From assembly GCA_947167745.1 (NCBI GenBank), contig CAMVJE010000004.1:1-64000 (forward strand): 64,000 bases of DNA. The letters are read 5' to 3'. A program made the translations under genes and the position numbers. The number at the start of each line of letters is the position of its first letter. The stretch's first letter is position 1. Shown in pieces: positions 8,136 to 16,767 of the stretch. The notes under the pieces are model-generated. The model did not search any database and had not been told where the DNA came from. It saw nothing but the letters and a program-made list of their open reading frames with translations. The DNA is from an uncultured Treponema sp. (lineage in GTDB: Bacteria; Spirochaetota; Spirochaetia; Treponematales; Treponemataceae).

Positions 8136-8645
8136 TTATGCAGCTGCTTTTACCTGATCCGGATGCTGGATGTGAGCAGCACCGAGAACTGAGCCTACAA
8201 TTGCAACGATAAGGCCTACAACAACGAGGTAACCACCGACAGATGTATATCCGAAGAATGGTGTTACAGGAGTCTGACCATAGAATTCCATATAAGCGCC
8301 CATAAAATCTGTGAGTGAAGGAGCGATGCTTATAACGGATGCAACCTGGAAAGAAACAGCAAGCAGAACAGTAATGATATCACCAATAATTGTTTTTGTG
8401 ATAAAGAAAAGCGCAATACCTGCGATAGAACAGAGCCATATAGCTACAAGGAAAGTTGCATTGTAAGCAGATGGAGCTTTATTGAAATAAGAGGCTGCTC
8501 CAAAAATATTCTTAAGAACAGTGCCAGAAGCATCCTTAACGAATACTGTAGGAATCATAAAGCCGATAAATACGAGAACCATTCCAATAAGGAAGATTAC
8601 GCGGTCGAGGGATCTCTCTTTTTTTAATGTGTCTAAATATTGCAT
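8136..8645 (-). CDS. Four-helix membrane protein, function unknown
   Basis: 169 residues with four predicted membrane segments at about 16-36, 63-83, 86-108 and 136-157. A charged N-terminus (MQYLDTLKKERSLDR) suggests it faces the cytoplasm, and the C-terminus ends HIQHPDQVKAAA. There is no signal peptide cleavage motif and no recognisable catalytic motif. It is monocistronic, with a good Shine-Dalgarno sequence (AAGGAGAC) on the reverse strand. Family not recognised. Confidence 0.75.
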   Translation of the reverse strand: MQYLDTLKKERSLDRVIFLIGMVLVFIGFMIPTVFVKDASGTVLKNIFGAASYFNKAPSAYNATFLVAIWLCSIAGIALFFITKTIIGDIITVLLAVSFQVASVISIAPSLTDFMGAYMEFYGQTPVTPFFGYTSVGGYLVVVGLIVAIVGSVLGAAHIQHPDQVKAAA

Positions 8646-8723
8646 CTTTTAGTCTCCTTTTTTAAAGCAATAACACTTCTATTATACAATATTTCAGCCA
8701 TTTATCAAGAAAAGATTTTGTAT

Positions 8724-8729
8724 TATAAT
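8724..8729 (+). promoter_or_regulatory. -10 box of the malic enzyme gene
   Basis: TATAAT ends 7 bases before the ATG at 8737 and overlaps the more upstream ATG at 8728, which therefore cannot lie in the transcript. There is no Shine-Dalgarno sequence. A leaderless mRNA starting at 8737 is the simplest reading. Confidence 0.6.
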
Positions 8730-8736
8730 GTCTTTT

Positions 8737-9915
8737 ATGAGTACAATTTACGAAAAAGCATTAGAAAAACATAGTGAATGGCAGGGCAAAATTTCTACCG
8801 AATTGAAAATGCCCCTGGAAAATAGAGATGATTTGTCTGTGGCATACACACCAGGTGTTGCTGAGCCATGCCGACAGATTCATAAAAATCCTGACGACGT
8901 TTACAAATACACCTGGAAAGGAAACACAATCGCCGTAGTATCTGACGGAACAGCTGTTTTGGGGCTTGGCGACATCGGGCCTGCCGCAGGACTTCCCGTT
9001 ATGGAAGGAAAATGTGTCCTCTTCAAAAAATTCGCTGGTGTTGACGCAGTTCCGCTCTGCATTGACACAAAAGACCCTCAGAAAATTATTGAATTCTGCA
9101 AGCAGATTGCACCAACTTTCGGCGGCATCAACCTTGAGGACATTTCGGCTCCCCGCTGTGTTGAGATTGAACGCACGCTGATTAAAGAACTGGACATTCC
9201 GGTTTTTCACGATGACCAGCACGGAACTGCAATCGTCGTAACAGCCGCAATCATGAACGCCCTCAAAGTTGCCGGCAAAAAAGCAGAGGATTGTACTCTG
9301 GTTGTAAGTGGTGCTGGAGCTGCCGGCTCTTCAATCATCCGAATGCTTCACAAATTCGGCATCGGTAAGATTTACGCCTTCAACATCAATGGAATCATCA
9401 TCAAAGAAGATTACGACAAATACGATTTCTTGACTCAGGAACTCACTGAGATTACAAATCCTGACAATCGCCGTATCACAATGAAAGAAGCGATGGTCGG
9501 CGCTGATATTTTCGTGGGCGTTTCTGCTCCAAATCTGGTGAGCGAAGAAATGGTCAAGTCAATGGCACCAAAATCAATTCTCTTTGCCATGGCAAACCCT
9601 GAACCGGAAATCACTTACGAAAAGGCAAAGGCGGCGGGAGCCTACATCATCGGGACTGGCCGAAGCGACTACCCCAACCAAATCAACAACATCCTCGCTT
9701 TCCCAGGCCTTTTCCGCGGAGCCTTGGATTGCCGTGCAAGCAAAATCACCGAAGAAATGAAAATCGCCGCCGCCCGTGGACTTGCAAGCCTTGTCTCTGA
9801 AAGCGAACTCGGCCCTGATATGATTATCCCCAACCCCTTTGACCCACGCGTGGCAAAAACAGTGGCAAAAGCTGTTGCAGAAGAAGCGCGAAAGGCAGGA
9901 TTGGCAAAAGCCTAA
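8737..9915 (+). CDS. NAD(P)-dependent malic enzyme (decarboxylating)
   Basis: 392 residues from ATG 8737, chosen over ATG 8728 because the -10 box overlaps the latter. It is the short bacterial malic enzyme without the phosphotransacetylase-like C-terminal domain. Features are [10 protein letters not shown] near residue 34, the active-site region [11 protein letters not shown], and the dinucleotide-binding loop [10 protein letters not shown]. It converts malate to pyruvate and CO2 in the cytoplasm with reduction of NAD or NADP; cofactor preference cannot be told from sequence alone. The next gene starts 7 bases after its stop, so the two are probably cotranscribed. Confidence 0.95.
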   Translation: MSTIYEKALEKHSEWQGKISTELKMPLENRDDLSVAYTPGVAEPCRQIHKNPDDVYKYTWKGNTIAVVSDGTAVLGLGDIGPAAGLPVMEGKCVLFKKFAGVDAVPLCIDTKDPQKIIEFCKQIAPTFGGINLEDISAPRCVEIERTLIKELDIPVFHDDQHGTAIVVTAAIMNALKVAGKKAEDCTLVVSGAGAAGSSIIRMLHKFGIGKIYAFNINGIIIKEDYDKYDFLTQELTEITNPDNRRITMKEAMVGADIFVGVSAPNLVSEEMVKSMAPKSILFAMANPEPEITYEKAKAAGAYIIGTGRSDYPNQINNILAFPGLFRGALDCRASKITEEMKIAAARGLASLVSESELGPDMIIPNPFDPRVAKTVAKAVAEEARKAGLAKA

Positions 9916-9921
9916 AAAGAA

Positions 9922-10692
9922 TTGAAATATCTTCTTCCCTTGTTTTGCTTGATTTTTCATTTGATTTCTCCAGTTTCAGGACTTGAGTTAAAGTCAATAG
10001 AACTTTCGGATCAGTTGTATTGGACTTTAGAAACTACATCTGGCTGGCAGAATATAACGAATACCATGACAAAGGAAGAAGGTGACAGCACTCAGCTTAG
10101 GGAAGGATTGAATTTTAACGGGATTCTATTTCATTCTTATTGGGAAGGAATTCAAACTTTAAAAGCACAGTTGAATCTGGGTTTTAAGCAACTTACAAAA
10201 TTTCTCTGGACAGACAGTCCTAATATCAATAACGGAGAAAATACCATAAATGAGAACTTGCGTTGCAGTGAGCTTGATGTTCAGGCAACACTTCCTTACC
10301 GCTTGTATTATGCTTTTATTATTTCACCATTCATCGGGTATTCATTTATAAATTATTCATATAATGCAACTTTTTCGAGTGATGAAAGAGAAACTGTAAT
10401 GTACAATAGCCTTGTTTTAGGAATGACGGCAACGCATAAAGTAAACAAAGTTTTTACACAAACAGCCTATGTATCTTATTCACCGCTTGTTTTTGAGAAT
10501 TATAGCAAAAGCAAAACACAGTTTATAAATTTTGGACTTGAGGTAAAAACAGATACACATCCGATTTCGATAACACTATTTATGAATTCAAAATATGCCT
10601 TCCTTCAAAAAGGTCGGTTGATTTTTGAAGGAACGGATTTTAATTTTACTACGGCTGAAGCAGGTTTTTCTTTCCACATGAATTTACGCTGA
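9922..10692 (+). CDS. Exported protein of unknown function, possible outer-membrane barrel
   Basis: 256 residues from TTG 9922. The in-frame stop at 9913-9915 (the end of the malic enzyme gene) rules out any earlier start. The N-terminus MKYLLPLFCLIFHLISPVSG is a clear signal peptide. The mature part is rich in aromatic residues and in alternating polar/hydrophobic strands, with tyrosine-rich turns (the IISPFIGYSFINYSY region), and ends in aromatic residues (FSFHMNLR). This fits a small outer-membrane barrel but is not proof. A terminator follows at 10718. Coupling to a malic enzyme gene has no obvious functional meaning. Confidence 0.7.
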   Translation: MKYLLPLFCLIFHLISPVSGLELKSIELSDQLYWTLETTSGWQNITNTMTKEEGDSTQLREGLNFNGILFHSYWEGIQTLKAQLNLGFKQLTKFLWTDSPNINNGENTINENLRCSELDVQATLPYRLYYAFIISPFIGYSFINYSYNATFSSDERETVMYNSLVLGMTATHKVNKVFTQTAYVSYSPLVFENYSKSKTQFINFGLEVKTDTHPISITLFMNSKYAFLQKGRLIFEGTDFNFTTAEAGFSFHMNLR

Positions 10693-10693
10693 T

Positions 10694-12964
10694 TTATGGC
10701 AATACACACAAACCCTTGCCTCGGAAAGCTGATTCCGGGGCATTTTTTTTTGCCGTGTGGAATTCGCCCATGTAAAACCAGCCGATTTTGCCGTCAGGCA
10801 GGGGGATTTTTTCGCCGCCCAGCCAGTAAGATTTGTCATTCCCGTGCTTTGACACGGGAATCTCTTTGAATTCTTGATCCCGCTTGGCTTCGTATCTTGC
10901 AATCAGGTTTTTGATGAAATTCTTGGGTACGGTCGGATGGGGAAGAGGAAAATCAAACCATTTTTGAACAGGCTTTTCTAAATCTTCGCCGTGCATCCAC
11001 TGATTGAGGGAAAAATCCAGGGCGGCTCCGTATTTCTCGCTTTTTTTTTCGCCGTCGAAGTGAAGGCCGTTTTTGGCAAAAAGAGGGGCGTTCTGTTTTT
11101 CCTGCGGGTCGATTGGCTTTAAGTCGGGAATTTTTCCTTCAGTCCATTCCTTGTAGACCCGTGAGTGCCTGGTGAGGACGAATTTGTGCCAGAAGCAGGA
11201 GTCAAGAAGGCCGTTTGCGTAGAACTGCCGCAGGGTTTCCATGGAGTTGATTAAATCTTCAGGCTTTTCCCACCAGTAGCCGTAAATCATGTAGGCGTGA
11301 ACGAGAATGCCCGCTTCCTTGAAGGCACAGCAGGCTCCCACGATGGATTCCAAATCCGTTCCTTTATGGATGGCATTGAGGCCGTTTCCTGTTGCAGATT
11401 CAAGCCCGGCTGAGACTCCGATTAAGCCGCCGTAAGCGAGGAAGTCCGCTACATCGCGGGTAAAAGATTTTTCAAAGCGGACATTTCCCCACCAAGTTAT
11501 GGGCGAGCCGTGGGCGATATTTTCCCTGGCAAAGGCAATCATCATGGCAGGAGGCATTGCCTCGTCAACAAAATGAATGCCGTAGACACCTTTTTCCCTG
11601 CACTGATCCAGCAAACCTTTATATAACTTACTAACGTTCGTTGGGCAGTAGCCTTTTACATAATCCAGAGTGACATCGCAGAAGGCACACTTGTGCCAGT
11701 AACAGCCGTGAGCCATGTAAGCCTTAATCCAGCTGCCATCTGACCAGAGCCGGTGCATGGGATTCGTGTCGTCAATCAATCGGGGGTATTGGGAAAAATC
11801 GATGTCAGAAAAGTCCGGGATTAAGGACATGGTGACTTCTTTTTCGTAAGCTAATGCTCGTTTGTATTCTTCGGAATTTTGGTCAGAAAGCGGTTCAATC
11901 ACAGAAATGCTATCGCTCGTTAGTCTGATGAACTGCCTCAACTTGTAGATAGGTTTATCTTTAATTATGCATTCACCATTCTGCATTAACAATTGTCTGT
12001 AGGAAGCGTATCCTCTGTCATAGCAAATTGCATCACAATAATCAGCTAGCTTTCGTTCGTTTGTATCTCGTAATTCTGTGTTCACGAAGCCGCCGCCGAA
12101 ACTGACATAGACAGAATCCTTGAAGTGCTTTTTGAAAAATCGTCCGGTGGCAAGGGCGGCCGCAAATGTTCCCGCAAAAGGAATTGAAATGAGGACGAGG
12201 GTTTTATCATTACGTGTCATTATCGGGCAGTTGCTGAGCTTGTCGAAGTCTGACCCGATAATCTCTTTTTCACGAGATTCTCGTGTCAGGCACGGGAATG
12301 ACAGAGAAAGACCTTCCCCTTCCATAAAAAGACGCTGCAACAAGGGAAGGTAAAATTCTTTTAGAATCGGGCTGTCCGCACCTTTTTCGACCTGTGCAAA
12401 ACTCGACTCGCTTACGGTGAGGCTTTCGGCATAGCGCACCAGGGAAAAATTCTTGTCAAAGGCTACGGCGATAAAATCCGCAAGGTCGGCAAGGGCAAAA
12501 CTGGCGAGGGCGCGGGCATCGTCGGTGGTTAAATCGTGGGTAAGATTGGCGAGGTAATTTTCCATCCGTGAGCCGCGGGGAACATGGGCGCCAAAGACAA
12601 AGCGGTGGGCATTCTCGTAGCCCGAAGAAAAGGAATCATGCTTGCCCGGCCGCAAAATCGCAGTGATAAAATCAATCCAGTTAATCCACAAATCTTTTTG
12701 GGCGACATAGCGGCGCAGATTGAAGGCCGTCGCCTCGTCTCCAGATTTCTCCGCCTTGTCCGCCAGGCTCAGGGCTTTCTCTGAACAAAGGGAAAAAAGC
12801 CTAGTCAGCCCCGCGCGGGAAAAAATCTCGTAGTAAAGCTCCAGGCTCAAATCGAGCCAGCGGGTCTTGTGACCGAGAGACTTGAAAAAGGCAGAGAGAT
12901 AGGCACCGCTGGGGTAAGCCGTGTTCAGCTGAACTATTGGCGGCTGGAGAATCAGAATGTTCAT
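10694..12964 (-). CDS. B12-binding-type radical SAM protein
   Basis: About 756 residues from ATG 12964, where MNILILQPP opens a typical cobalamin-binding-like Rossmann domain; the extra upstream codons to 13018 are unlikely to be translated. The SAM cluster motif CYWHKCAFC (a CX4CX2C form seen in related families) follows a region with GGGFVNTELR, and later WWGNVRFE and SAGLESATGNG are typical of the radical SAM barrel. The substrate is unknown. The gene contains palindromic repeats in frame: two units at 12216-12302, giving SFPCLTRESREKEIIG and further residues, and one at 10835-10862, giving KEIPVSKHGND. These probably form surface insertions. Its last codons overlap the terminator of the facing gene. 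Confidence 0.85.
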   Translation of the reverse strand: MNILILQPPIVQLNTAYPSGAYLSAFFKSLGHKTRWLDLSLELYYEIFSRAGLTRLFSLCSEKALSLADKAEKSGDEATAFNLRRYVAQKDLWINWIDFITAILRPGKHDSFSSGYENAHRFVFGAHVPRGSRMENYLANLTHDLTTDDARALASFALADLADFIAVAFDKNFSLVRYAESLTVSESSFAQVEKGADSPILKEFYLPLLQRLFMEGEGLSLSFPCLTRESREKEIIGSDFDKLSNCPIMTRNDKTLVLISIPFAGTFAAALATGRFFKKHFKDSVYVSFGGGFVNTELRDTNERKLADYCDAICYDRGYASYRQLLMQNGECIIKDKPIYKLRQFIRLTSDSISVIEPLSDQNSEEYKRALAYEKEVTMSLIPDFSDIDFSQYPRLIDDTNPMHRLWSDGSWIKAYMAHGCYWHKCAFCDVTLDYVKGYCPTNVSKLYKGLLDQCREKGVYGIHFVDEAMPPAMMIAFARENIAHGSPITWWGNVRFEKSFTRDVADFLAYGGLIGVSAGLESATGNGLNAIHKGTDLESIVGACCAFKEAGILVHAYMIYGYWWEKPEDLINSMETLRQFYANGLLDSCFWHKFVLTRHSRVYKEWTEGKIPDLKPIDPQEKQNAPLFAKNGLHFDGEKKSEKYGAALDFSLNQWMHGEDLEKPVQKWFDFPLPHPTVPKNFIKNLIARYEAKRDQEFKEIPVSKHGNDKSYWLGGEKIPLPDGKIGWFYMGEFHTAKKNAPESAFRGKGLCVLP
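10718..10751 (+). terminator. Terminator of the exported-protein gene
   Basis: GCCTCGGAA (10718-10726) pairs, with one G-T, with TTCCGGGGC (10733-10741), followed by A and a run of nine T. It lies inside the 3' end of the convergent radical SAM gene. Confidence 0.8.
10835..10862 (-). repeat. REP-type palindrome inside the radical SAM gene
   Basis: On the reverse strand: GATT, arm CCCGTG, loop TCAAAG, arm CACGGG, then AATGAC. It reads through in frame in the host gene. Confidence 0.75.
12216..12302 (-). repeat. Two REP-type palindromes inside the radical SAM gene
   Basis: Unit one (12216-12263) has arms TTATCGGG/CCCGATAA and ends AATGAC on the reverse strand. Unit two (12274-12302) has arms TCTCGTG/CACGGGA and ends AATGAC on the forward strand. 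Both are read through in frame. Confidence 0.7.
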
Positions 12965-13031
12965 AGAAGACAGTATAGCAGAAAATGAGTGAGATAGAAA
13001 TGTGATGAAATGCAACAAGAAAAAGAAAAGC

Positions 13032-13355
13032 CTAGCTCATCTTTCCGATGTCTTCGGCGATGGCAATTAAAAGCTTTTTTTGTGTGGCGGGCAATTTCTT
13101 GAAAATATGGAGCAATTCCCTTGATTCTTTGTCGTCTTCGATGGGTAATGAATTTTTATCGCCCATAATCAGATATTCAACGCTCGTGTTCAGGACTTTC
13201 GCAAGTTTAACAGCGGCATCGGCGGAGGGCATACAGGCCTGCCCGCTTACATAACTGATTATAGTCCGATGTGAAATGCCTGTTTGTGAGGAAAGTTCTT
13301 TGTAAGACAAGCCCGAAAATGCGATTTCTTCTCTTAATCGTTCCCTAAAGTCCAT
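13032..13355 (-). CDS. Xre-family transcriptional regulator
   Basis: 107 residues from ATG 13355 (MDFRERLREE); a TTG at 13376 is possible but less likely. The N-terminal helix-turn-helix (about 8-60) reads LSYKELSSQTGISHRTIISY followed by a helix and an AVKLAKVLNTSVEYLIMG segment, the standard Xre/Cro-C1 layout. The C-terminal 45 residues are charged and helical, probably for dimerisation. It is divergent from the lipoprotein gene at 13558, and the 200 bases between them contain repeated ACTGTTAT/ACAGTTAT and ACTGTATGA/ACAGTATGA elements (13380-13475) that could be its operators. Confidence 0.88.
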   Translation of the reverse strand: MDFRERLREEIAFSGLSYKELSSQTGISHRTIISYVSGQACMPSADAAVKLAKVLNTSVEYLIMGDKNSLPIEDDKESRELLHIFKKLPATQKKLLIAIAEDIGKMS

Positions 13356-13411
13356 ATTTATAGGAAAAATTAGCAAAATACTGTTATTTTGTAATTGATT
13401 TTTACAGTTAT

Positions 13412-13446
13412 TTGGAATACCATTTTAAAATAGAACATTATACTGT
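13412..13446 (+). promoter_or_regulatory. Shared promoter block, type 2, copy 1
   Basis: TTGGAATA, TTTTAAA and ACATTATACTGT occur in the same order and nearly the same spacing as at 15876-15911. TATACT is the probable -10 box. An ACAGTTAT element lies just upstream, as ACTGTTAT does at the other copy. Confidence 0.6.
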
Positions 13447-13479
13447 ATGAAGATACGCAAAATCTGACAGTATGATGTT

Positions 13480-13530
13480 AAAACCCGACAACTGTCACTT
13501 TTCCGGGTGAATTGCTTGTGCGATAATTTT
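13480..13530 (+). promoter_or_regulatory. Shared promoter/operator block, type 1, copy 1
   Basis: AAAACCCGACAACTGTCACTT, then 16 bases, then TGTGCGATAATTTT. The same two blocks with the same 16-base gap occur at 16683-16734 and 17914-17964. GACAACTGTC is a nearly perfect dyad, and TGCGATAAT resembles an extended -10 box. It is the closest promoter to the lipoprotein gene at 13558. Confidence 0.7.
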
Positions 13531-13557
13531 CCAGTTAAACAAGCAGGGAGGCTTTTT

Positions 13558-15807
13558 ATGAAAGCGAAATTTTTGAGACTGTTTTCGATTTTAACCCTCT
13601 GCGGACTTTTCTTTGGTTTTTCGGCTTGTCAGACGGAAGGTGGAGATGAAGACTCATCGTCTAAGAAAACCGAAGAAACAAAGACCGAAGAAACAAAAAA
13701 CGATGGAACTAAAACTGATGATACACAAACTGGCGGTCAAAATACACAAACTGGCAAATACAAAATCACTTATAAGCTTAGCTATGAAATAGACAAAAAT
13801 ACTGTTCCTTCAAGCTCAACATACAAGACAATTTACTTTGACGAGCCATACACCATCACAGAAGATGATCTTGCTATTCCTGAGCCAAAATCCTACATGA
13901 CAGGTGAAGAATGGGTTTTTGATGGCTGGTGGAATCAAGGTTCTTCTATATCGACAAAACTTACGCCCGGTGAAATTATTGACACAAGTATAACGGTGAG
14001 TGGATTTTGGCGAACGAGGCTTTTTGGTGAGTTGCATTATGATTCAAAATATGATTCTGAACATTGTCCAGAAAATATCAATATAAAGGAAAACGAAGTT
14101 CTTACAGAAGAAAATCTCCCGGAGCTTTCATGTGAGGGGCATAATTTTAAAGGCTGGTGGACAACTATTTATTCAGATGGCAAGAGTAAGGAAATTCCTG
14201 TTACTCCAGGCTTTAGAACTCCTATTTCGGGAAATTTTAACATCTATCTCACTGCAAAATGGGATCAAACTGTATCTTTCTCCACAGAGTATGGAACTGC
14301 CCCCGAAGCGATTTCTGTTCCAACAGGAACTTCCTTTAAAAAACTTGCTGAAATGCTCACAGAGGACACTTATATTCTTACAGATGAAGCGGATGCTTGG
14401 GGGTTCGCTGGATGGGAATGTAAAACCTCGTCGTCGTGTGGAAGCCAACTCCTCACCCCCGATAATGAAAATCTAAGCAGTTATTGGATATATTATATAG
14501 ATGAAGATATTACATTGACGGCAAGATGGGTTAGAGAAAAATATATAATCACTTTCGTAACGGAACTCGGTACAGCCCCCGAAGCGATTAAAGTCGCAAC
14601 AGAAAGTAAATACTCGGATTTAAATGCTATTCTTCAATCTGATGCAGTATATTCATTACATGATGAAAATTTTTCCTTTTCTGGCTGGTATACTAGCTGG
14701 TTTGATGGTGATAGAAAAATAGAAAATTGTGGTGATGCGATAATTACAACTGATATACAACTTACAGCGAAATGGGAAGCGAAAGTATTTTCATATACGG
14801 TAAAACATTTTAGACAGAATCTTGATGACGATGAATATACTGAATTTGAATCGGAAGAGCTGACTGGTACATACGGTGAAAAAACAAAAGCAATTCCAAA
14901 GGAATACGAACATTTTACGGTATTACCTTTTGAGCAGAAAACAATCAGTTCATCTGAATCACGCGATATCAGAATTTATTATGACAGAAAGAAATATACA
15001 ATAACATTTGATACTCAGGGCGGAGGAGAAATTTCACAGCAGTTGATAAAATATCAGGGAAAAATAGTAAAACCAGACGCTCCTGAGAAAACTGGTTTTG
15101 AATTTAAAGATTGGTGTACTATTTATTATGACAGGATTGGTGAGCATGATATTAAATGTTTTTCAATCGATGGGTTTGATTTTGACAGCGAAGTTTCTTC
15201 GGATATGACTTTATGCGCAAAATGGATATTGCGTTGTAGTACAGATAATGATGAAATTTTTACAAAGGTAAGGGCGATATCTGGCCCTTGCGTCATAAAA
15301 TTGATTGCTAATGATGCTACAGATGTAGATATTTATAATGCAATAGGATGGATAGATGGTAATGTAGGTGCTGTATATCGTTCGGGAGGGGGATATTCTG
15401 CCTTCGGATACGAATTAGATCTATCTGAAACAAATTGGGGATATGTTCACAATGCTTTCCAAATTAATGCGTATGTTACAAATATCATATTTCCCGATAC
15501 ATTATATGGAATGTATGAGTATACATTTGATTATATATCACTTCTTAAGCGCCTTATAATTCCAGATAGTGTTTATTCTATACCTGTCGGCTGTTTTGAT
15601 TACTGTAGAAAACTTGAACTGGTTTCTCTGCCGGCAGACCTGAACTATTTGCATGGGTTTAGTAACTGTATAAGTTTACAAACCATAATTTTTAGGGGTA
15701 CTGTTGAGCAGTGGAATAAATTATTAGAGAAATCCGAATCTATGTTTAAAGAAGCGCTCGCAGAAACTGTTATTTGTTCAGACGGTGAAGTCCCCATAAA
15801 AAAGTAA
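13558..15807 (+). CDS. Surface lipoprotein with InlB-type B repeats and BspA-like leucine-rich repeats
   Basis: 749 residues from ATG 13558, preceded by GGGAGG. The lipobox FSAC follows a hydrophobic signal peptide (cysteine near residue 25), then a Lys/Glu/Thr-rich linker. About six Listeria-Bacteroides (InlB B) repeats follow, recognised by F-GWW/F-GWY and LTAKW/LTARW endings and two copies of a GTAPEAI segment. A MucBP-like segment begins YTVKHF. The C-terminal part resembles BspA leucine-rich repeats (RLIIPDSVYSIPVGCFDYC, LEL-VSLP). Such proteins are anchored in the outer membrane and bind host or matrix partners; the ligand is unknown. It follows both shared promoter blocks of the island. 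Confidence 0.85.
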   Translation: MKAKFLRLFSILTLCGLFFGFSACQTEGGDEDSSSKKTEETKTEETKNDGTKTDDTQTGGQNTQTGKYKITYKLSYEIDKNTVPSSSTYKTIYFDEPYTITEDDLAIPEPKSYMTGEEWVFDGWWNQGSSISTKLTPGEIIDTSITVSGFWRTRLFGELHYDSKYDSEHCPENINIKENEVLTEENLPELSCEGHNFKGWWTTIYSDGKSKEIPVTPGFRTPISGNFNIYLTAKWDQTVSFSTEYGTAPEAISVPTGTSFKKLAEMLTEDTYILTDEADAWGFAGWECKTSSSCGSQLLTPDNENLSSYWIYYIDEDITLTARWVREKYIITFVTELGTAPEAIKVATESKYSDLNAILQSDAVYSLHDENFSFSGWYTSWFDGDRKIENCGDAIITTDIQLTAKWEAKVFSYTVKHFRQNLDDDEYTEFESEELTGTYGEKTKAIPKEYEHFTVLPFEQKTISSSESRDIRIYYDRKKYTITFDTQGGGEISQQLIKYQGKIVKPDAPEKTGFEFKDWCTIYYDRIGEHDIKCFSIDGFDFDSEVSSDMTLCAKWILRCSTDNDEIFTKVRAISGPCVIKLIANDATDVDIYNAIGWIDGNVGAVYRSGGGYSAFGYELDLSETNWGYVHNAFQINAYVTNIIFPDTLYGMYEYTFDYISLLKRLIIPDSVYSIPVGCFDYCRKLELVSLPADLNYLHGFSNCISLQTIIFRGTVEQWNKLLEKSESMFKEALAETVICSDGEVPIKK

Positions 15808-15875
15808 CTGACGAGTAAGACATAAAAGATAAAAAAGATTTTCAGTAAAATTTTTTGTTTGACTGTTATAAGATG

Positions 15876-15911
15876 TTGGAATATAGTTTTAAATGTAAAA
15901 CATTATACTGT
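15876..15911 (+). promoter_or_regulatory. Shared promoter block, type 2, copy 2
   Basis: TTGGAATA, GTTTTAAA and AACATTATACTGT, matching 13412-13446 with one indel. The -10 box TATACT is at 15904-15909, and a Shine-Dalgarno AAGGAG and ATG follow at 15918-15929. Confidence 0.65.
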
Positions 15912-15926
15912 TGTAAAAAGGAGAAA

Positions 15927-16679
15927 ATGATGGAATTAGAAGATTTGCAGAAATCACAAACTGAAATTGAAGAAAAAATAAAGAAATTTGCAGAAGATAA
16001 TAATCTATCTAAAAAAAGACCAAAACTGCAACCAATTACAGATGGTATTGTAAACATTCAACAATACTTTAATTCAAAATATAGAATTATGTGGGTGTTA
16101 AAAGAAGCTTATGATGATACGATGCGTCAAAACAAAAATAATAAAACTGGTGGCGGATGGTCTTTGGCAGATGATATTAATAAAAAAACTTATGATTATG
16201 GTGTTTATGTCAAAACGCTTAAACGAATTGCTTATGTAACTTATGGAATACTTAATGGAATCGAAAAATATAATAAAATTCCAGATATTGAGGAGTCTTA
16301 TGTCTCTTTAAAGTCTATAGCAATCGCTAATACAGGAAAGATGCCTGCTCTTACAAATACATCTGAAAAGCAATTAAAAGACATATATAACACATGGCAT
16401 GAAATTTTAATCGAGCAGATAAAAGCGTATGAACCAAATATTATTATCTTCGGTAATACATTTAATCTCTTTCAAGATGAATTAACTAAAATTTCTCCTT
16501 TAAAATCTTTAGGTAAAGATATTCAGAAAAATAAAGATATTTTTTGGTCAGAAACATTTAAATGGAAAGATGCAGTAATTATTTCAGCTTTTCATCCAGC
16601 CTGTCACTACAAAGAATCAGATTATGTTAATTCTATTTTACGGGCATTTAAAAATATAAAAAATGAAATGACTGTTTGA
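15927..16679 (+). CDS. Uracil-DNA-glycosylase-superfamily-like protein
   Basis: 250 residues from ATG 15927, which is preceded by AAAAAGGAG. The upstream TTG at 15855 lies before the promoter and is rejected. The features that suggest the uracil-DNA glycosylase fold are the early IMWVLKEAYDD strand, AIANTGKMP in the middle, EPNIIIFGNTF, and the late strand plus AFHPACHY, which matches the usual HP(S/A) loop. The N-terminal 40 residues are a charged helix. The gene is A+T-rich compared with housekeeping neighbours, which suggests transfer. The activity is inferred from motif order only. It is followed without a gap by type 1 block copy 2. Confidence 0.55.
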   Translation: MMELEDLQKSQTEIEEKIKKFAEDNNLSKKRPKLQPITDGIVNIQQYFNSKYRIMWVLKEAYDDTMRQNKNNKTGGGWSLADDINKKTYDYGVYVKTLKRIAYVTYGILNGIEKYNKIPDIEESYVSLKSIAIANTGKMPALTNTSEKQLKDIYNTWHEILIEQIKAYEPNIIIFGNTFNLFQDELTKISPLKSLGKDIQKNKDIFWSETFKWKDAVIISAFHPACHYKESDYVNSILRAFKNIKNEMTV

Positions 16680-16682
16680 TTT

Positions 16683-16734
16683 AAAACCCCGCCACTTGTC
16701 ACTTCTCCGAGCGAATTTCTTGTGCAATAATTTT
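16683..16734 (+). promoter_or_regulatory. Shared promoter/operator block, type 1, copy 2
   Basis: AAAACCCC then CACTTGTCACTT, a 16-base gap, and TGTGCAATAATTTT. It begins three bases after the stop of the preceding gene and lies 33 bases before the next ATG, which has AAAGGAG upstream. Confidence 0.7.
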
Positions 16735-16767
16735 ACTTGTTAAATAAATTAAAGGAGCTGGAAACCA

